DNA from: UBA1715 sp036752345
GTDB lineage: Bacteria > Bacteroidota > Bacteroidia > Bacteroidales > UBA1715
Direction: 5' to 3'
Length of the DNA: 64,000 nt
Assembly (NCBI GenBank): GCA_036752345.1
Contig: DAIOSV010000004.1
Coordinates: 1 to 64,000 of the forward strand
Positions 9,248-19,400 of the stretch are shown one piece after another; within the stretch, counting starts at the first letter, position 1; each line of letters starts with the position of its first letter. The position numbers were made by a program, and so were the translations under genes. The notes below the pieces were generated by a model, which did not search any database, had not been told where the DNA came from, and worked only from the letters and a program-made list of their open reading frames with translations.

Positions 9248-10150
9248 AGCGTCGTCTTTCGCTTTGCTCTTATTTACGAGGATTACACCGGTAAATACCA
9301 ATCCTGCAGCGAGAATTTTTTGCCAATTCAGTACATCCATTTGTAAAATTATGCTCATAACTGCAGCAATAATAGGCTGAATGTATGAATAAACGCTCAC
9401 AACTGTTGGCCGGAGTCGTTTTTGCCCTATAGGAATTAGAAAATATGCGATGAAGGTAGCTCCAAACACAGTAAACGCAAGATCAAACAAGAATCTTCCT
9501 GAAAGCGCGTTGTAGTTTATCGTTGTAAGTTCTTTTCCCACAAATGGAAGTGCTACAATAGTAGAAAACAGAAACATCCATTTCATAAACGTTATGGTGC
9601 TGTATTTCGCTACTAATGGTCGGAATGCACCTAAGTAGAGGCCGAAAAACGCTCCGTTGAGTACCATAAGTATAACGCCAAGTGGTTGCGTGTGTGCTAT
9701 GCCGTTTGCTGAGAGTGAGCTATTGAGTATGAGGAGCACAACACCTCCAAAACTGATTGCAACGCCTCCAACTTTTTTGAGCGTGAGAGGTTCTTTTAAA
9801 AAGAATGTTGCAAAAAACATTGTGAAAATTGGAGTGAGCGATGCCAATATTGAAGCATCAAGCGGTGTGGTTTGGTTTAGAGCCGTAAGGAAACTTATTT
9901 GCGTAAGAAACAGCCCCAGCATAGAGGCAAGAAAAATCTTTGGGAAATCTTTTTTGTCAATCGGTTCCTTAGGAAGGAAAAGTGAAACGAGCCAAAAACA
10001 AACCGTTGCACCTATGGCTCGTATACAGAAAAGCCCCATTGAAGAGATAATGTGGGCTGATACAAGGTTTTTGCAAGAAATAATATTGAACCCAAATATG
10101 ACGTAAGCAATAAATATTGCAATATGGCCGACTAATTTGCTGTGGTTCAT
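9245..10150 (-). CDS. EamA/DMT-family membrane transporter
   Basis: 301 residues, with ten predicted transmembrane helices in two EamA repeats (about 8-140 and 155-292); the second contains FGATFIAYFLIPIGQKRLRPTVVSVYSYIQP-type features and Pro-rich helix ends typical of the family. Members export or import small metabolites such as amino acids or nucleobases, and the substrate cannot be read from sequence. The start codon abuts the stop of the esterase gene upstream (10151), so it is probably co-transcribed with that gene and the small gene before it. A decayed partial copy of this gene is at 4769-5052. Confidence 0.88.
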   Translation of the reverse strand: MNHSKLVGHIAIFIAYVIFGFNIISCKNLVSAHIISSMGLFCIRAIGATVCFWLVSLFLPKEPIDKKDFPKIFLASMLGLFLTQISFLTALNQTTPLDASILASLTPIFTMFFATFFLKEPLTLKKVGGVAISFGGVVLLILNSSLSANGIAHTQPLGVILMVLNGAFFGLYLGAFRPLVAKYSTITFMKWMFLFSTIVALPFVGKELTTINYNALSGRFLFDLAFTVFGATFIAYFLIPIGQKRLRPTVVSVYSYIQPIIAAVMSIILQMDVLNWQKILAAGLVFTGVILVNKSKAKDDA

Positions 10151-11107
10151 TTATTTAGACGTAGAAAAATTATATGAGGATTTAGGTAACATCTCATTCT
10201 TTTCCAACCATTTGTATAGTTGTTCGTTCCAATTTTTTGACTCCTCCGTTGTGGTTCTGAACATTCCAAATCCGTGTCCACCGTGTTTAAGGTGCATAAA
10301 TTCATGGCTGATATTTGCCTTGGTCAATGCTTTGTCTAAAACTTCGCTATTGCGAAAATCTACAACATCATCATCTTCGGCGGCAAGAAGAAAAATCGGA
10401 GGCATATCGGTTGGAATATTTTGCTCTATTGAAAATTGTTGTATGTCGGTCTTCGTATATTTTTGGGTAAGGAGGTTTTTTCGTGAACGAACGTGTGCAA
10501 TGCTGTCTTCCATAGATACGACAGGGTATATGGCCATTACATAATTCGGTCGAACGCCAATGTTTTCCGAATCAATAAGAAGATCTTTTTGTAAATAGTT
10601 GGTGTGCGTTGCTCCTGCATGGAGTACTAAATGTCCGCCCGCCGAAAATCCAATGGCGCCAATTTTCGTGGTGTCTATGTTCATTTTCAAGGCATTCTTT
10701 CTGATTGTATAGATTGTGTATTGAATGTCTTCAATCATTGCGGGGTGGTGGAATCTGTGACTACTTACACGATATCGAAGCACAAAAGCAGTGATGCCTT
10801 GTTCTTGAAACCATTGTGCCACTTGGTGCCCTTCGTGTTTCATGCCAAGATGATGATAACTTCCACCGGGACAGATAATTACCGCAGGTGTTGTTGCTGT
10901 TTGTTGCGTAGCAGTATGTTGAACGAGAGGTTGTGTAGCCGGATATACATATATTTTTGATGTAGCTCGTCGTACCGCTTTGGTATAATTATTTTTTGTT
11001 TCACCTTTTTTGTTAAAACCATTCCATAACTCAACTTTTGAAGTGTATTGTGCAGAAAGGTTGAGGCAAGCAAAAAAAGTAAGAAGGAGAAAAATAGTGC
11101 GTTTCAT
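10151..11107 (-). CDS. Secreted alpha/beta-hydrolase (acetyl esterase/lipase-like)
   Basis: 318 residues, signal peptide about 1-19 (ending LSAQ). The hydrolase fold is marked by an oxyanion loop PGGSYHHLGMKHEG (about 80-93), the nucleophile elbow GFSAGGH (about 153-159), an acidic residue in AEDDDVVD (about 243-250) and the catalytic His in HGGHGFG (about 275-281). It resembles the BD-FAE and Axe1-type carbohydrate esterases that deacetylate hemicellulose in Bacteroidetes, though a general esterase is equally possible. It overlaps the preceding gene by 4 bp and abuts the EamA gene, which indicates translational coupling. Periplasmic location is inferred from the leader. Confidence 0.85.
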   Translation of the reverse strand: MKRTIFLLLTFFACLNLSAQYTSKVELWNGFNKKGETKNNYTKAVRRATSKIYVYPATQPLVQHTATQQTATTPAVIICPGGSYHHLGMKHEGHQVAQWFQEQGITAFVLRYRVSSHRFHHPAMIEDIQYTIYTIRKNALKMNIDTTKIGAIGFSAGGHLVLHAGATHTNYLQKDLLIDSENIGVRPNYVMAIYPVVSMEDSIAHVRSRKNLLTQKYTKTDIQQFSIEQNIPTDMPPIFLLAAEDDDVVDFRNSEVLDKALTKANISHEFMHLKHGGHGFGMFRTTTEESKNWNEQLYKWLEKNEMLPKSSYNFSTSK

Positions 11108-11466
11108 CGTGTAATAATCTCTTTTACTTCTTCTATAGAAAGTTGTCGGTAAGCGGGTCTTTGACCTTCGGCAAAGGTGACTTCAAAATATTCTTCGTCG
11201 TAGAATGAAAGTTTTGAGTTCGTGTCAGGGTTGCATTCCAAATAGATGCAGTTTTGCAACTCAAGTCCTTTGGCTTTGCAAATTTGGTGAACGAGCGAAT
11301 TTGCTGCTGATGTTACTGATGAACCAGGATTTTCTTGGTACAATTCAGTTGCGATTATTACTTTTTTGCCTTTGTGTTCAAGTATTTTTAAGCCACACTT
11401 CGAAGGAAGCTCCCATTGTCCTTTGAAGTCGAAAATTTCATCATAATATGTTTCTGGAACTTTCAT
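11104..11466 (-). CDS. Conserved hypothetical protein, unknown function
   Basis: 120 residues, soluble, without signal peptide or membrane segment. The composition is ordinary and there is a mixed alpha/beta pattern (KKVIIATELY, NSLVHQICKAK, CIYLECNPDT, YFEVTFAE, SIEEVKEIITR). I do not recognise a family. It overlaps the esterase gene by 4 bp (ATGA) and follows the radical SAM gene by 7 bp, so it belongs to a four-gene minus-strand run. The tight packing and normal codon use support a real gene. Confidence 0.7.
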   Translation of the reverse strand: MKVPETYYDEIFDFKGQWELPSKCGLKILEHKGKKVIIATELYQENPGSSVTSAANSLVHQICKAKGLELQNCIYLECNPDTNSKLSFYDEEYFEVTFAEGQRPAYRQLSIEEVKEIITR

Positions 11467-11473
11467 CTGTCTC

Positions 11474-12751
11474 TTATTTAATGATATTTCTTACCACATC
11501 TTTTCCAAACGATTTGTTTGCTAATTTGCGGTCGCGCGGACGGTATGTGCCGTCTTCCATTTCGCGAAGCACCACGTTGGAGAATAATTTAAACATTTTC
11601 TCTTCTTGTGTCTCCTTTTGGTAAAACATCTTCCACGCATAGTCATACAATTCTTGTAAACGCTCTGGTGTCATGTGTTTTGGGGTATATACCACTTGGC
11701 CTGCGTTGTAGTGATCCCAATCAAAGTCGAAAATTCTTCCTTGACGGAGCAAGTCGTCGTATGCTTTAGTGTGAGGGAATGGGGCAAGCACGGTGAATTC
11801 AGCCAAATCCAAATCAACCTCAAGTAAGAAGTCAATCAAACGTTTAATGTCATCTTCGGTTTGGTTGTCCAAGCCTAAAAGAATAGTGCCTTCTACGCCA
11901 ATTCCATAATCGTGGTAGCGTTTGATTCTTTCTTTAATGTAATCCGATGTGTCGTAAACGGCTTGATATACATACCAAGCGCCTGCTTGCGCTGCTAAAT
12001 CAAGTACTTCGGGGTCATCTTCAATAGTATGGCTAATCCATTTTTTCTTGAGAGGAATCATTTCTTTAAACAATTGTTTTTCCCACTCTTTATTTTGTGC
12101 AAGGGAATTGTCAACGATAAACAAACGGTTGTTGTCTATCGATTCTAAGTCTGCAATTGCTTTGTCAATTGGGCGAGGGCGAAAATTACGGCTTCCTAAG
12201 TACGATACCGCACAAGGGTAGCAGCTGAAACGACATCCGCGTGAAGCGTGAAACAAGTCAACCATAGGAACACCTTTGTGGTTGTATAAATCTCGCTTGT
12301 ATAGGTCGCGACGAGCCGGGCCTACCAAATTAATGTCGGGCATGTTGCCCATGAAATTATATACCTTTTGAAGCTTTCCGTTTTTCCAGTCGTCCATCAC
12401 GGCTTCCATCCTTCCTTCCGATTCTCCTAAAAATACAGAGTCGGCATGTTCTATAGTTTCCTCTGCATGAAGCATGGTAGAAATTCCACCAAAAATTACC
12501 TGTTTGCCCATTGCACGATATTTGTCGGCTATGGCCCATCCACGTTTTACCTGAGTAGAAAGCATCATGGAAATAGCAACCATGTCGCACTCTTCGTTGA
12601 AGTCAATTTCCTCAACATTTTCGTCGGTAAACGAAACATCAACCCATTCGGGAAGCGTTGCCGCAAATACTACCGGTCCGTGAGGCGGTAAATTAAATGT
12701 AGTTTGTCCGGGAAGTTTTTTCCATTTAGGATATATGAGTTTCAGTTTCAT
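11474..12751 (-). CDS. B12-binding-domain radical SAM protein
   Basis: About 425 residues. The N-terminal third (to about 140) is a cobalamin-binding-like Rossmann domain (VVFAATLPEW, DMVAISMML, VIFGGISTMLHAEE). The radical SAM core has the cluster motif C-RFS-C-YP-C (CX3CX2C) at about 173-180 after LFHASRG. This is the architecture of BchE/HpnJ/HpnR-type enzymes; the reaction here is not predictable. An in-frame ATG 21 bases upstream (12772) would add MKLKTRI. The start at 12751 was preferred because homologues remembered from this group begin MxLxLIYPKW. A TATCTTTG box lies at 12810-12817 upstream. Confidence 0.85.
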   Translation of the reverse strand: MKLKLIYPKWKKLPGQTTFNLPPHGPVVFAATLPEWVDVSFTDENVEEIDFNEECDMVAISMMLSTQVKRGWAIADKYRAMGKQVIFGGISTMLHAEETIEHADSVFLGESEGRMEAVMDDWKNGKLQKVYNFMGNMPDINLVGPARRDLYKRDLYNHKGVPMVDLFHASRGCRFSCYPCAVSYLGSRNFRPRPIDKAIADLESIDNNRLFIVDNSLAQNKEWEKQLFKEMIPLKKKWISHTIEDDPEVLDLAAQAGAWYVYQAVYDTSDYIKERIKRYHDYGIGVEGTILLGLDNQTEDDIKRLIDFLLEVDLDLAEFTVLAPFPHTKAYDDLLRQGRIFDFDWDHYNAGQVVYTPKHMTPERLQELYDYAWKMFYQKETQEEKMFKLFSNVVLREMEDGTYRPRDRKLANKSFGKDVVRNIIK

Positions 12752-12809
12752 AATACGTGTTTTCAGTTTCAATAATGAGTTTGTTCTTTGCAGAACTCTC
12801 GTATATGTG

Positions 12810-12817
12810 CAAAGATA
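12810..12817 (-). promoter_or_regulatory. Candidate promoter -7 box
   Basis: The minus strand reads TATCTTTG, a perfect match to the Bacteroidetes TAnnTTTG element, 38-59 bases upstream of the possible starts of the radical SAM gene and just downstream of the argH stop. No clear TTG element is seen at the expected upstream distance. Confidence 0.45.
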
Positions 12818-12844
12818 TGTTTTTTTGTTGTTCGGTTTTCTTAG

Positions 12845-14194
12845 CTATTTTACCAATTCTTCTAATTTATTGGCAACAAAATTGAATGGAAATTCATTGT
12901 AAATCTTGTCGAATTTTGTTTTGATTTTGTCGTTGCAAAGATTGCCAATGCTTCCTTCGTGCGTATGGTTCGCTTTTCTTTCTGCTTTGAATTCGCCATG
13001 TTTTATGTCGAGACCAACTTTTTTGTACGCATCGCGGAATGGCATTCCTTCATACGTCAATCGATTTACTTCGTCAACACTGAAAATGTAGTCGTACATT
13101 GAATCGTCAAGAATGTGCTCCGAAATTTTTATGTTGTTCAACATCAACATCATCATGTCTATGCAGCTATGCACTTCGGTAAAGCCCGGTATGATGCATT
13201 CTTTGATGATTTGCAAATCGCGGTTGTATCCAAATGGCAAATTGGTGGTGATAAACGTGATTTCGGTTGGCAATGCTTGCAATTTGTTCGATTTGGCACG
13301 AATAATTTCAAACACATCAGGATTCTTTTTGTGAGGCATAATGCTTGAACCTGTTGTGAGTTCTTCGGGGAACGAAACGAAATGGAAGTTTTGGTTCATA
13401 AACAAACACATTTCCATTGCCATTTTTGAAAGGGTAGAAGCGATGCTTGCTAGAGCGTAACTTACAATTTTTTCAACCTTACCGCGTCCCATTTGCGCGT
13501 ACATCACGTTGTAGTTCATTGATTCAAATCCCAACAATTCGGTAGTCATAGTGCGGTTTAGTGGGAACGACGAGCCGTAGCCTGCGGCAGAGCCAAGTGG
13601 GTTTTGGTTCGCAATTTTATATGCAGCCAAAAGCAGTTGTAAATCATCGGCAAGGCTTTCGGCATAGCAACCAAACCACAATCCGAACGACGATGGCATG
13701 GCTATTTGTAAATGCGTATAACCCGGCATAAGCACGTTTTTGTACTTTTCGCTGAGGTTTTGCAAAAGCGTAAACAATTCTTTTACACTGCCCGAAGTTT
13801 CTTCAATTGCATCACGAAGATACAATTTCATATCGAGCAACACTTGGTCGTTGCGTGAGCGTCCGCTGTGGATTTTCTTTCCAACGTCGCCAAGTTTTTC
13901 GGTCAACAAAAATTCTACTTGTGAGTGAACATCTTCCACATGGTCTTCAATGACAAATTTCCCTTCCTGTACTGCTTTGTAGATGTTTTTCAACTCTGCT
14001 TGTACTTGGTTAAGTTCGTCTTTTGTCAACAAACCGATTGACTCCAACATGCGTGTGTGAGCCAAATTGCCAAGCACATCGGCTTTTGCCAAATACACAT
14101 CAAATTCTTTGTCTTTGCCAACGGTGAAAGTTGAAACTTTTTCGTTAGGCGTTACATCTTTTTGCCAAAGCGTGTTAGAATGATTTTTTGCCAT
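12845..14194 (-). CDS. argH: Argininosuccinate lyase
   Basis: 449 residues, full length. The fumarase/aspartase-superfamily signature GSSIMPHKKNPD (about 283-294) contains the flexible loop with the catalytic Ser; SGRSRNDQV (about 110-118) and the TxxxH segment GYTHLQIAMP (about 159-168) are also present. It splits argininosuccinate into arginine and fumarate, the last step of arginine synthesis. The ATG overlaps the stop of the M20 hydrolase gene (TAATG at 14192-14196), which implies translational coupling and a shared role in arginine synthesis. Confidence 0.97.
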   Translation of the reverse strand: MAKNHSNTLWQKDVTPNEKVSTFTVGKDKEFDVYLAKADVLGNLAHTRMLESIGLLTKDELNQVQAELKNIYKAVQEGKFVIEDHVEDVHSQVEFLLTEKLGDVGKKIHSGRSRNDQVLLDMKLYLRDAIEETSGSVKELFTLLQNLSEKYKNVLMPGYTHLQIAMPSSFGLWFGCYAESLADDLQLLLAAYKIANQNPLGSAAGYGSSFPLNRTMTTELLGFESMNYNVMYAQMGRGKVEKIVSYALASIASTLSKMAMEMCLFMNQNFHFVSFPEELTTGSSIMPHKKNPDVFEIIRAKSNKLQALPTEITFITTNLPFGYNRDLQIIKECIIPGFTEVHSCIDMMMLMLNNIKISEHILDDSMYDYIFSVDEVNRLTYEGMPFRDAYKKVGLDIKHGEFKAERKANHTHEGSIGNLCNDKIKTKFDKIYNEFPFNFVANKLEELVK

Positions 14195-15264
14195 TATATC
14201 TTCAAATTTTCAAGTAATTCAATATATGTTTCTATTCCTTGTTTCAGTTCCGATTCAAGGATGTATTCATTTGCGGTGTGCGAGCGCATAGTGTCGCCCG
14301 GACCAACTTTTACTGATGGGAATCCCGACATAAATACTTGATCGGAGAGTGTTTCCGAACCAAAAATTTTGAGTCCAAGTTTTTGTCCGCTTTTTACGAT
14401 TGGATGGTCACATGGAATTGACGAAGAATTGAGTCTAAACGAACGAGCTGTAACTTCTGATTGTACTGATTTCTTAATAATTTCATATACCTCATGGTTC
14501 GTATAGTTTTCGTTGATTCTTACATCAACTACAAAGGTGCATTCGCCGGGAATTACGTTGTGTTGTGTACCCGCGTTTATGCACGTTACGTTCATAGAAA
14601 CGTCACCCAAAAACTCGGAATGTTTTGGGAACGTATATGTTTTAAACCACTCAATGTCTTGCATGGCTTTGTAAATGGCATTGATGCCGTTGTGGTGTGC
14701 TGCATGACCTGATTTTCCAATAGCTTTGCAGTCGAGTACTAGCAATCCTTTTTCGGCAATAGCCATTGCCATTCCGGTAGGTTCGCCAACAATGCCGAAT
14801 GAAATTTCTTCCAGTGTTGGAATTACACATTCTAAGCCATTTTTGCCCGAAACTTCTTCCTCGGCTGAGGCAACAAAAATCAGGTTGAACGGATTGTTTT
14901 CTTTTTCGTTGAAATAAAGAAATGTAAAAATGAGCGAAACTAGTGGCGCACCAGCGTCATTACTGCCTAGCCCGATAATTTTGCCTTTGTCACTAATTGC
15001 ATTAAACGGATCGGTAAGCCATCCATCGGCAGGTTTCACCGTGTCGTGATGAGAGTTAAGCAAAATTGTAGGTTTGGTTTTGTCAAAATTTTTGGAACGA
15101 ACAATTACATTGTTTTCAATACGTTGCGCTTCTATGTTGTGGTTTTTGAAAAACGCCACAAGCAGTTCGGCAGTGCCCGATTCGTTTCTACTCACCGAGA
15201 ATGTTTCAATCAATGAAACGAGTAGCTCTTTTGCTTGTTCAAATTGTTCTGTCTGAAGTTCCAT
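14194..15264 (-). CDS. M20 family deacylase, probably the ArgE-type step of arginine synthesis
   Basis: 356 residues from the ATG at 15262-15264. A longer frame from 15339 is possible but would overlap the S4 gene by 68 bases and adds residues foreign to the family. Metal ligands of M20 peptidases are visible: LNSHHDTV, GLGSNDAGAP, the SAEEEVSG general-base pair, GEPTG and the last His in TMRSHTANEY; the lid domain contains GKSGHAAH. Next to and overlapping argH, it most likely removes the acyl group from an acylated citrulline or ornithine. Bacteroidetes are known to use N-succinyl or N-acetyl citrulline intermediates, so the exact substrate is left open. Confidence 0.85.
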   Translation of the reverse strand: MELQTEQFEQAKELLVSLIETFSVSRNESGTAELLVAFFKNHNIEAQRIENNVIVRSKNFDKTKPTILLNSHHDTVKPADGWLTDPFNAISDKGKIIGLGSNDAGAPLVSLIFTFLYFNEKENNPFNLIFVASAEEEVSGKNGLECVIPTLEEISFGIVGEPTGMAMAIAEKGLLVLDCKAIGKSGHAAHHNGINAIYKAMQDIEWFKTYTFPKHSEFLGDVSMNVTCINAGTQHNVIPGECTFVVDVRINENYTNHEVYEIIKKSVQSEVTARSFRLNSSSIPCDHPIVKSGQKLGLKIFGSETLSDQVFMSGFPSVKVGPGDTMRSHTANEYILESELKQGIETYIELLENLKI

Positions 15265-15271
15265 GTGTTTT

Positions 15272-15658
15272 CTATAAATAACCAAATTCTTCAAGAGAGC
15301 GGCGGTCTTTCTTGGTAGGACGCCCGGTACCTTTGTCACGATATACGGTAAATACCATTTTTACATCTTCAAGCTTTTGCAACTCCGATTGTGGGGTTAA
15401 ATCTTTTATAAAATCAGCAACTACCTTTGCCGATTCTCGTTGTGCCAATAATCCCACAACTTGGTATGAACGAACAATTGGTGGGCGTTTTACGTGTACC
15501 ACGTCGTTGATTTTTACAATGTGTGAGGGTTTTACAGACATGCCGTCAATGGACACCTGGTTGTTTTTGCAGGCAGTAGTAGCCAAACTGCGCGTCTTGT
15601 AGAGTCGCACAGCCCATAACCATTTGTCTATTCGTAAATTTTCCTCAGTTTTTGGCAT
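15272..15658 (-). CDS. S4-domain RNA-binding protein (Hsp15-like)
   Basis: 128 residues. The N-terminal S4 domain shows the signature RIDKWLWAVRLYKTRSLATTACKNN (in part, residues 9-33) followed by VSIDGMSVKPSHIVKINDVV. The basic tail RDKGTGRPTKKDRRSLEEF is typical of HslR/Hsp15, which in E. coli binds 50S subunits carrying stalled nascent chains. It sits in an operon with hisH (2 bp gap) and the M20/argH pair (7 bp gap), probably a convenience grouping rather than a functional one. Confidence 0.88.
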   Translation of the reverse strand: MPKTEENLRIDKWLWAVRLYKTRSLATTACKNNQVSIDGMSVKPSHIVKINDVVHVKRPPIVRSYQVVGLLAQRESAKVVADFIKDLTPQSELQKLEDVKMVFTVYRDKGTGRPTKKDRRSLEEFGYL

Positions 15659-15660
15659 TG

Positions 15661-16245
15661 CTACAAATCAATAAAGTTTTTTAGTATTTGCGCACCTACG
15701 GCACCACTTTTTTCGGGGTGAAATTGGAACGCAAAAAAATTATCTTTCTCAATACCTGCACTGAAATCAAGTACATAGTTACAGGTAGCAGTTGAATGCG
15801 AATTCATTTCGGCATAATAGCTGTGAACAAAATACACATAGCTTTCAGGCGTAATGTTTTTAAGCAATGACCCTTGTAAGTTGCTAATTGTATTCCAACC
15901 CATGTGCGGTATTTTTTCTTTTCCCGAAGGAAACCGTTTTACGTTCACATCAAAAATGCCTAAACAGTCAACATCACCTTCTTCGGAGTGTTTGCACATA
16001 AGTTGCATGCCAAAGCAAATCCCTAAAAATGGTTGCTTGAGCGAAACAAGCACTTCGTCAAGATGACGCTCGCGCAAATAGGGCATTGCCGTTCCTGCGT
16101 CGCCAACGCCGGGAAATATAATTTTGTCAGCTTTGTACAATACTTCAGGGTCGTTTGTTACTACGGGTTCTATGCCTAGCCGATTGAGAGCGTAACTCAC
16201 TGATTGAATGTTTCCTGCGTTGTATTTTACTATTGCTACTTGCAT
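15661..16245 (-). CDS. hisH: Imidazole glycerol phosphate synthase, glutaminase subunit HisH
   Basis: 194 residues. Class I glutamine amidotransferase with the catalytic triad Cys77 (GICFGMQ), His176 and Glu178 (FHPEKS), and the oxyanion-strand region PGVGDAGTA. It releases ammonia from glutamine for HisF, giving imidazole glycerol phosphate and AICAR in histidine synthesis. Its partner hisF and the rest of the his genes are not in this window, and it heads an operon with an S4 protein and arginine genes instead. Confidence 0.95.
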   Translation of the reverse strand: MQVAIVKYNAGNIQSVSYALNRLGIEPVVTNDPEVLYKADKIIFPGVGDAGTAMPYLRERHLDEVLVSLKQPFLGICFGMQLMCKHSEEGDVDCLGIFDVNVKRFPSGKEKIPHMGWNTISNLQGSLLKNITPESYVYFVHSYYAEMNSHSTATCNYVLDFSAGIEKDNFFAFQFHPEKSGAVGAQILKNFIDL

Positions 16246-16264
16246 ATTATTTTTTTATATGTTA

Positions 16265-16295
16265 CAAATGTAGTAAAGTTTGCGTATTGCAAAAA
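16265..16295 (-). promoter_or_regulatory. Candidate promoter of the hisH-S4-M20-argH operon
   Basis: On the minus strand TACATTTG (16265-16272) fits the Bacteroidetes TAnnTTTG -7 element, and a TTTTTG run ends 17 bases upstream (about 16290-16295), a fair match to the -33 element. It lies about 20 bases before the hisH start. Confidence 0.45.
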
Positions 16296-16407
16296 GGTTT
16301 CGAGCCTTCGTTTTGTTTTTTTCGAGATTCTGCACTGAAAATTGGTAAAGACTAAAAAAGTTTCTTGAAAAATCCGTATTTTCGTAGAGTTTGAATCCAT
16401 TCGATAC

Positions 16408-19400
16408 ATGTACGCTATCTTACAAAAAGTAATAGAAATTGGGCAAAGTGGGAAATCTATTCACATTATGCTTCCTGAAATATGCAATAGCATATCAAAT
16501 TTCCCCGATGTCCTTGGTGTCCTTATTTCATACAAAGATGTGAATTACTACAGTTCGCGTTTTTCAATTAGTGGACGTGTGCAAAATAAAGAACTGAAAA
16601 TCGGCAACCAAAATATTGGCGGATTGTCAATATATTACAAGGAGCAGTCGGAGTTTAAAATGATTTCCGATGACGATTTGTTTTATACGGCAACGGTGAT
16701 TTCGGGTTTCATTTCCGAGAATAAGTTGGTTGATATTACTTCTGAATATGAGCAGCGCAAACGAGAACTTGATGCAATAAAAGAGGTAAAAAGTATTATA
16801 AATACCGGGTTACCATTGGATGAATTGTTGCAACACTTGTGTGATACCTTGCCAAAATACTGGCAGTATGCTGATATTGCTTGTTGTAGAATTATTTTTG
16901 ATGATTTGACATACACCTCACATGGTTTTAAAGAGTCGCAATGGGTGATGAAAGATTCATTCGTGACGTTTGACAACACAACCGGAACCATTGAGATATT
17001 CTACACGCAAGATATTAGTTCAGAAAATATGTCAGTGTTTACGAAAGGTGAACGTGATACCGCAAACACAGTAGGTATTTTAATCAGTCGCTATATTAAT
17101 GATGTTAAAGGCCGGTTGCTGTCTAATAACCCTATTTTGAACGCCAATCCGACTAGCAAGGAAGGAATTCCGCGCGAATCGCTCATAAACAGTGATCAAC
17201 CATTGCAGAAATTACTCAACGAGCAAACGTTGGATAAGTACATTTATCTTGACATGATGAAACACAAGGTTTCTCAAATCTTGTTCGTTGCCACAATGTA
17301 TGATGCGTTCAATCTTGAAAAAGATGATAGCTTTTTTGAGAAATTCATGGGACCAATTTATCAGTATAGCATATTCACATTGCCAAGAATTATCGGCGTC
17401 TCGTCACCCGAACAGGCAATTGAGTTGCTTAAAACCACACATTTCGATTTAATTGTCTTGATGGTTGGTGCTGATGTGCAAAAACCGTTGAAGTTCAGTG
17501 CCGAAATTAAAAAGTTTACAAATGAAGTTCCAGTCTATCTTTTGCTCAATCAACAATCAAATATTGCCTATTTTCAAGATTTGGTAGTCAAAACCACATT
17601 GTTTAACAAAATATTTATGTGGAATGGCGATTCGCAGATTTTCTTTGCTATGGTTAAATCGCTTGAAGATTTGGCAAATGTTGAGAACGATACCAAGATA
17701 GGACTTGTTCGTACTATGCTGCTCATAGAAGATTCTGTGCAATATTACTCTAAATATTTGCCGGTAATTTTCTCCGTATTGTTCAACCAAGTAGGTGAGC
17801 AGATAGCCGATTTTGAACTGAACGAGTTGGAAAAATTGTCAAAAATCCGTTCTCGGCCGAAACTTTTGTGGGCGCGAAATTATGAAGAGGCTGCATTTTT
17901 GTTCAACAAATACAAGGATTTTATGACTTGTGTGATTTCCGACATGGAGTTTGAACGCAATGGAAAACTCGATAAAGAAGCCGGTCTTTTGTTTCTTGAC
18001 CATGTGCGAGAGTACAATAAAAACTTGCCGGTGCTTATGCAGTCGTCGGATCTGAACTATTCAATGTCGGCACGCAAATTCAACGCAACGTTTATCAATA
18101 AAAAGTCCGACAACTTGCTCGAAAAAATCAAAAAATTCGTGATGCATAATTTCGGATATGGTGATTTTGTGTTCCGTAATGGTAAAGGAGAAACAATAGC
18201 AAAAGCTCGAAATTTGCGCGAGTTTGAAACATTGCTCCGCATCATTCCTGATGATTCTTTGAAATACCATGCCGACCAAAATCAATTTTCCGTATGGCTC
18301 ATGGGTCGTGGCGAGATTGAATTGGCTCGCAAACTGAATCCTATAAAGTTATCTGATTTAGGAAACGACGTATCGGAATTGCGTCGTATGAATAATGTGA
18401 TTCTTGATGAATATCGTCAGACAAAAAAACGAGGGAAAATTTTAACGTTTGAGGAAACAGCAGTACTTGATGAAAAAAATGTAGTCACATTGGCACCAGG
18501 TTCGTTGGGAGGAAAAGGTCGAGGATTGGCATTCGTTAATACGTTGATAAACAACATAAATTTGAATCCATACGCCGACCGCATTGCTATTCGTACGCCA
18601 AAGACTGCAATTATTGGGACAAATGAGTTTGAAGTTTTCATAAAACAAAATTTTGCCAAAAAGAATCTCTTTGCAAAAGATTTGTCAGATGATCGCATCA
18701 AGGAGATGTTTATTGCAGCACGCCTTTCCGAAGACTTACGAAAGAAATTGGCTACGTTGCTAGAGCAGGTTTCAAAACCGTTGGCAGTTCGTTCGTCAAG
18801 TATATTTGAGGATTCCGTAACACAGCCTTTGGCGGGAGTTTTTAGTACTTATATCATTCCTAACAACGACACTGACCTTGGCAAACGATTGAGTGATTTG
18901 GAAGTGGCTATCAAATTGATTTATGCGTCGGTGTATGGCGAACAAGTCAAAGAATTTTATAAGTCAACCAATCACAAGCTTGAAGAAGAAAAAATGGCCA
19001 TTGTGATTCAGGAAGTTGTGGGCGACTATTACGACAATTATTATTATCCGCACATTAGTGGCGTTGCACAGTCATATAACTATTATCCGATAGCGCATAT
19101 GAAGCCCGAAGAAGGTTTCTCGGTATGTGCGGTAGGGCTTGGTTTTTACATAGTTGATGGAGGACGGGCGTATCGTTTTTCACCGCATTATCCAAAGGTG
19201 GACATTTTAAGCACAAAAGATCAGATAAATTCGTCGCAGACAGATTACTATGCCGTAGATTTTACCAAGAAAGACATAAACTACAAACGCGATGGAGAGC
19301 GTGCAGCATTGTCGTTGCTCCCAATTTCAGAAGCCGAAAAACACAAGACTTTAGCCCATTGTGCTTCGGTGTACAATATTCAAAATGATAGAATTGAACC

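Noticed and set aside
15265..15339. N-terminal extension of the M20 hydrolase frame
   Set aside because: It overlaps the end of the S4 gene and adds residues unlike the family. The ATG at 15264 follows the S4 stop closely.
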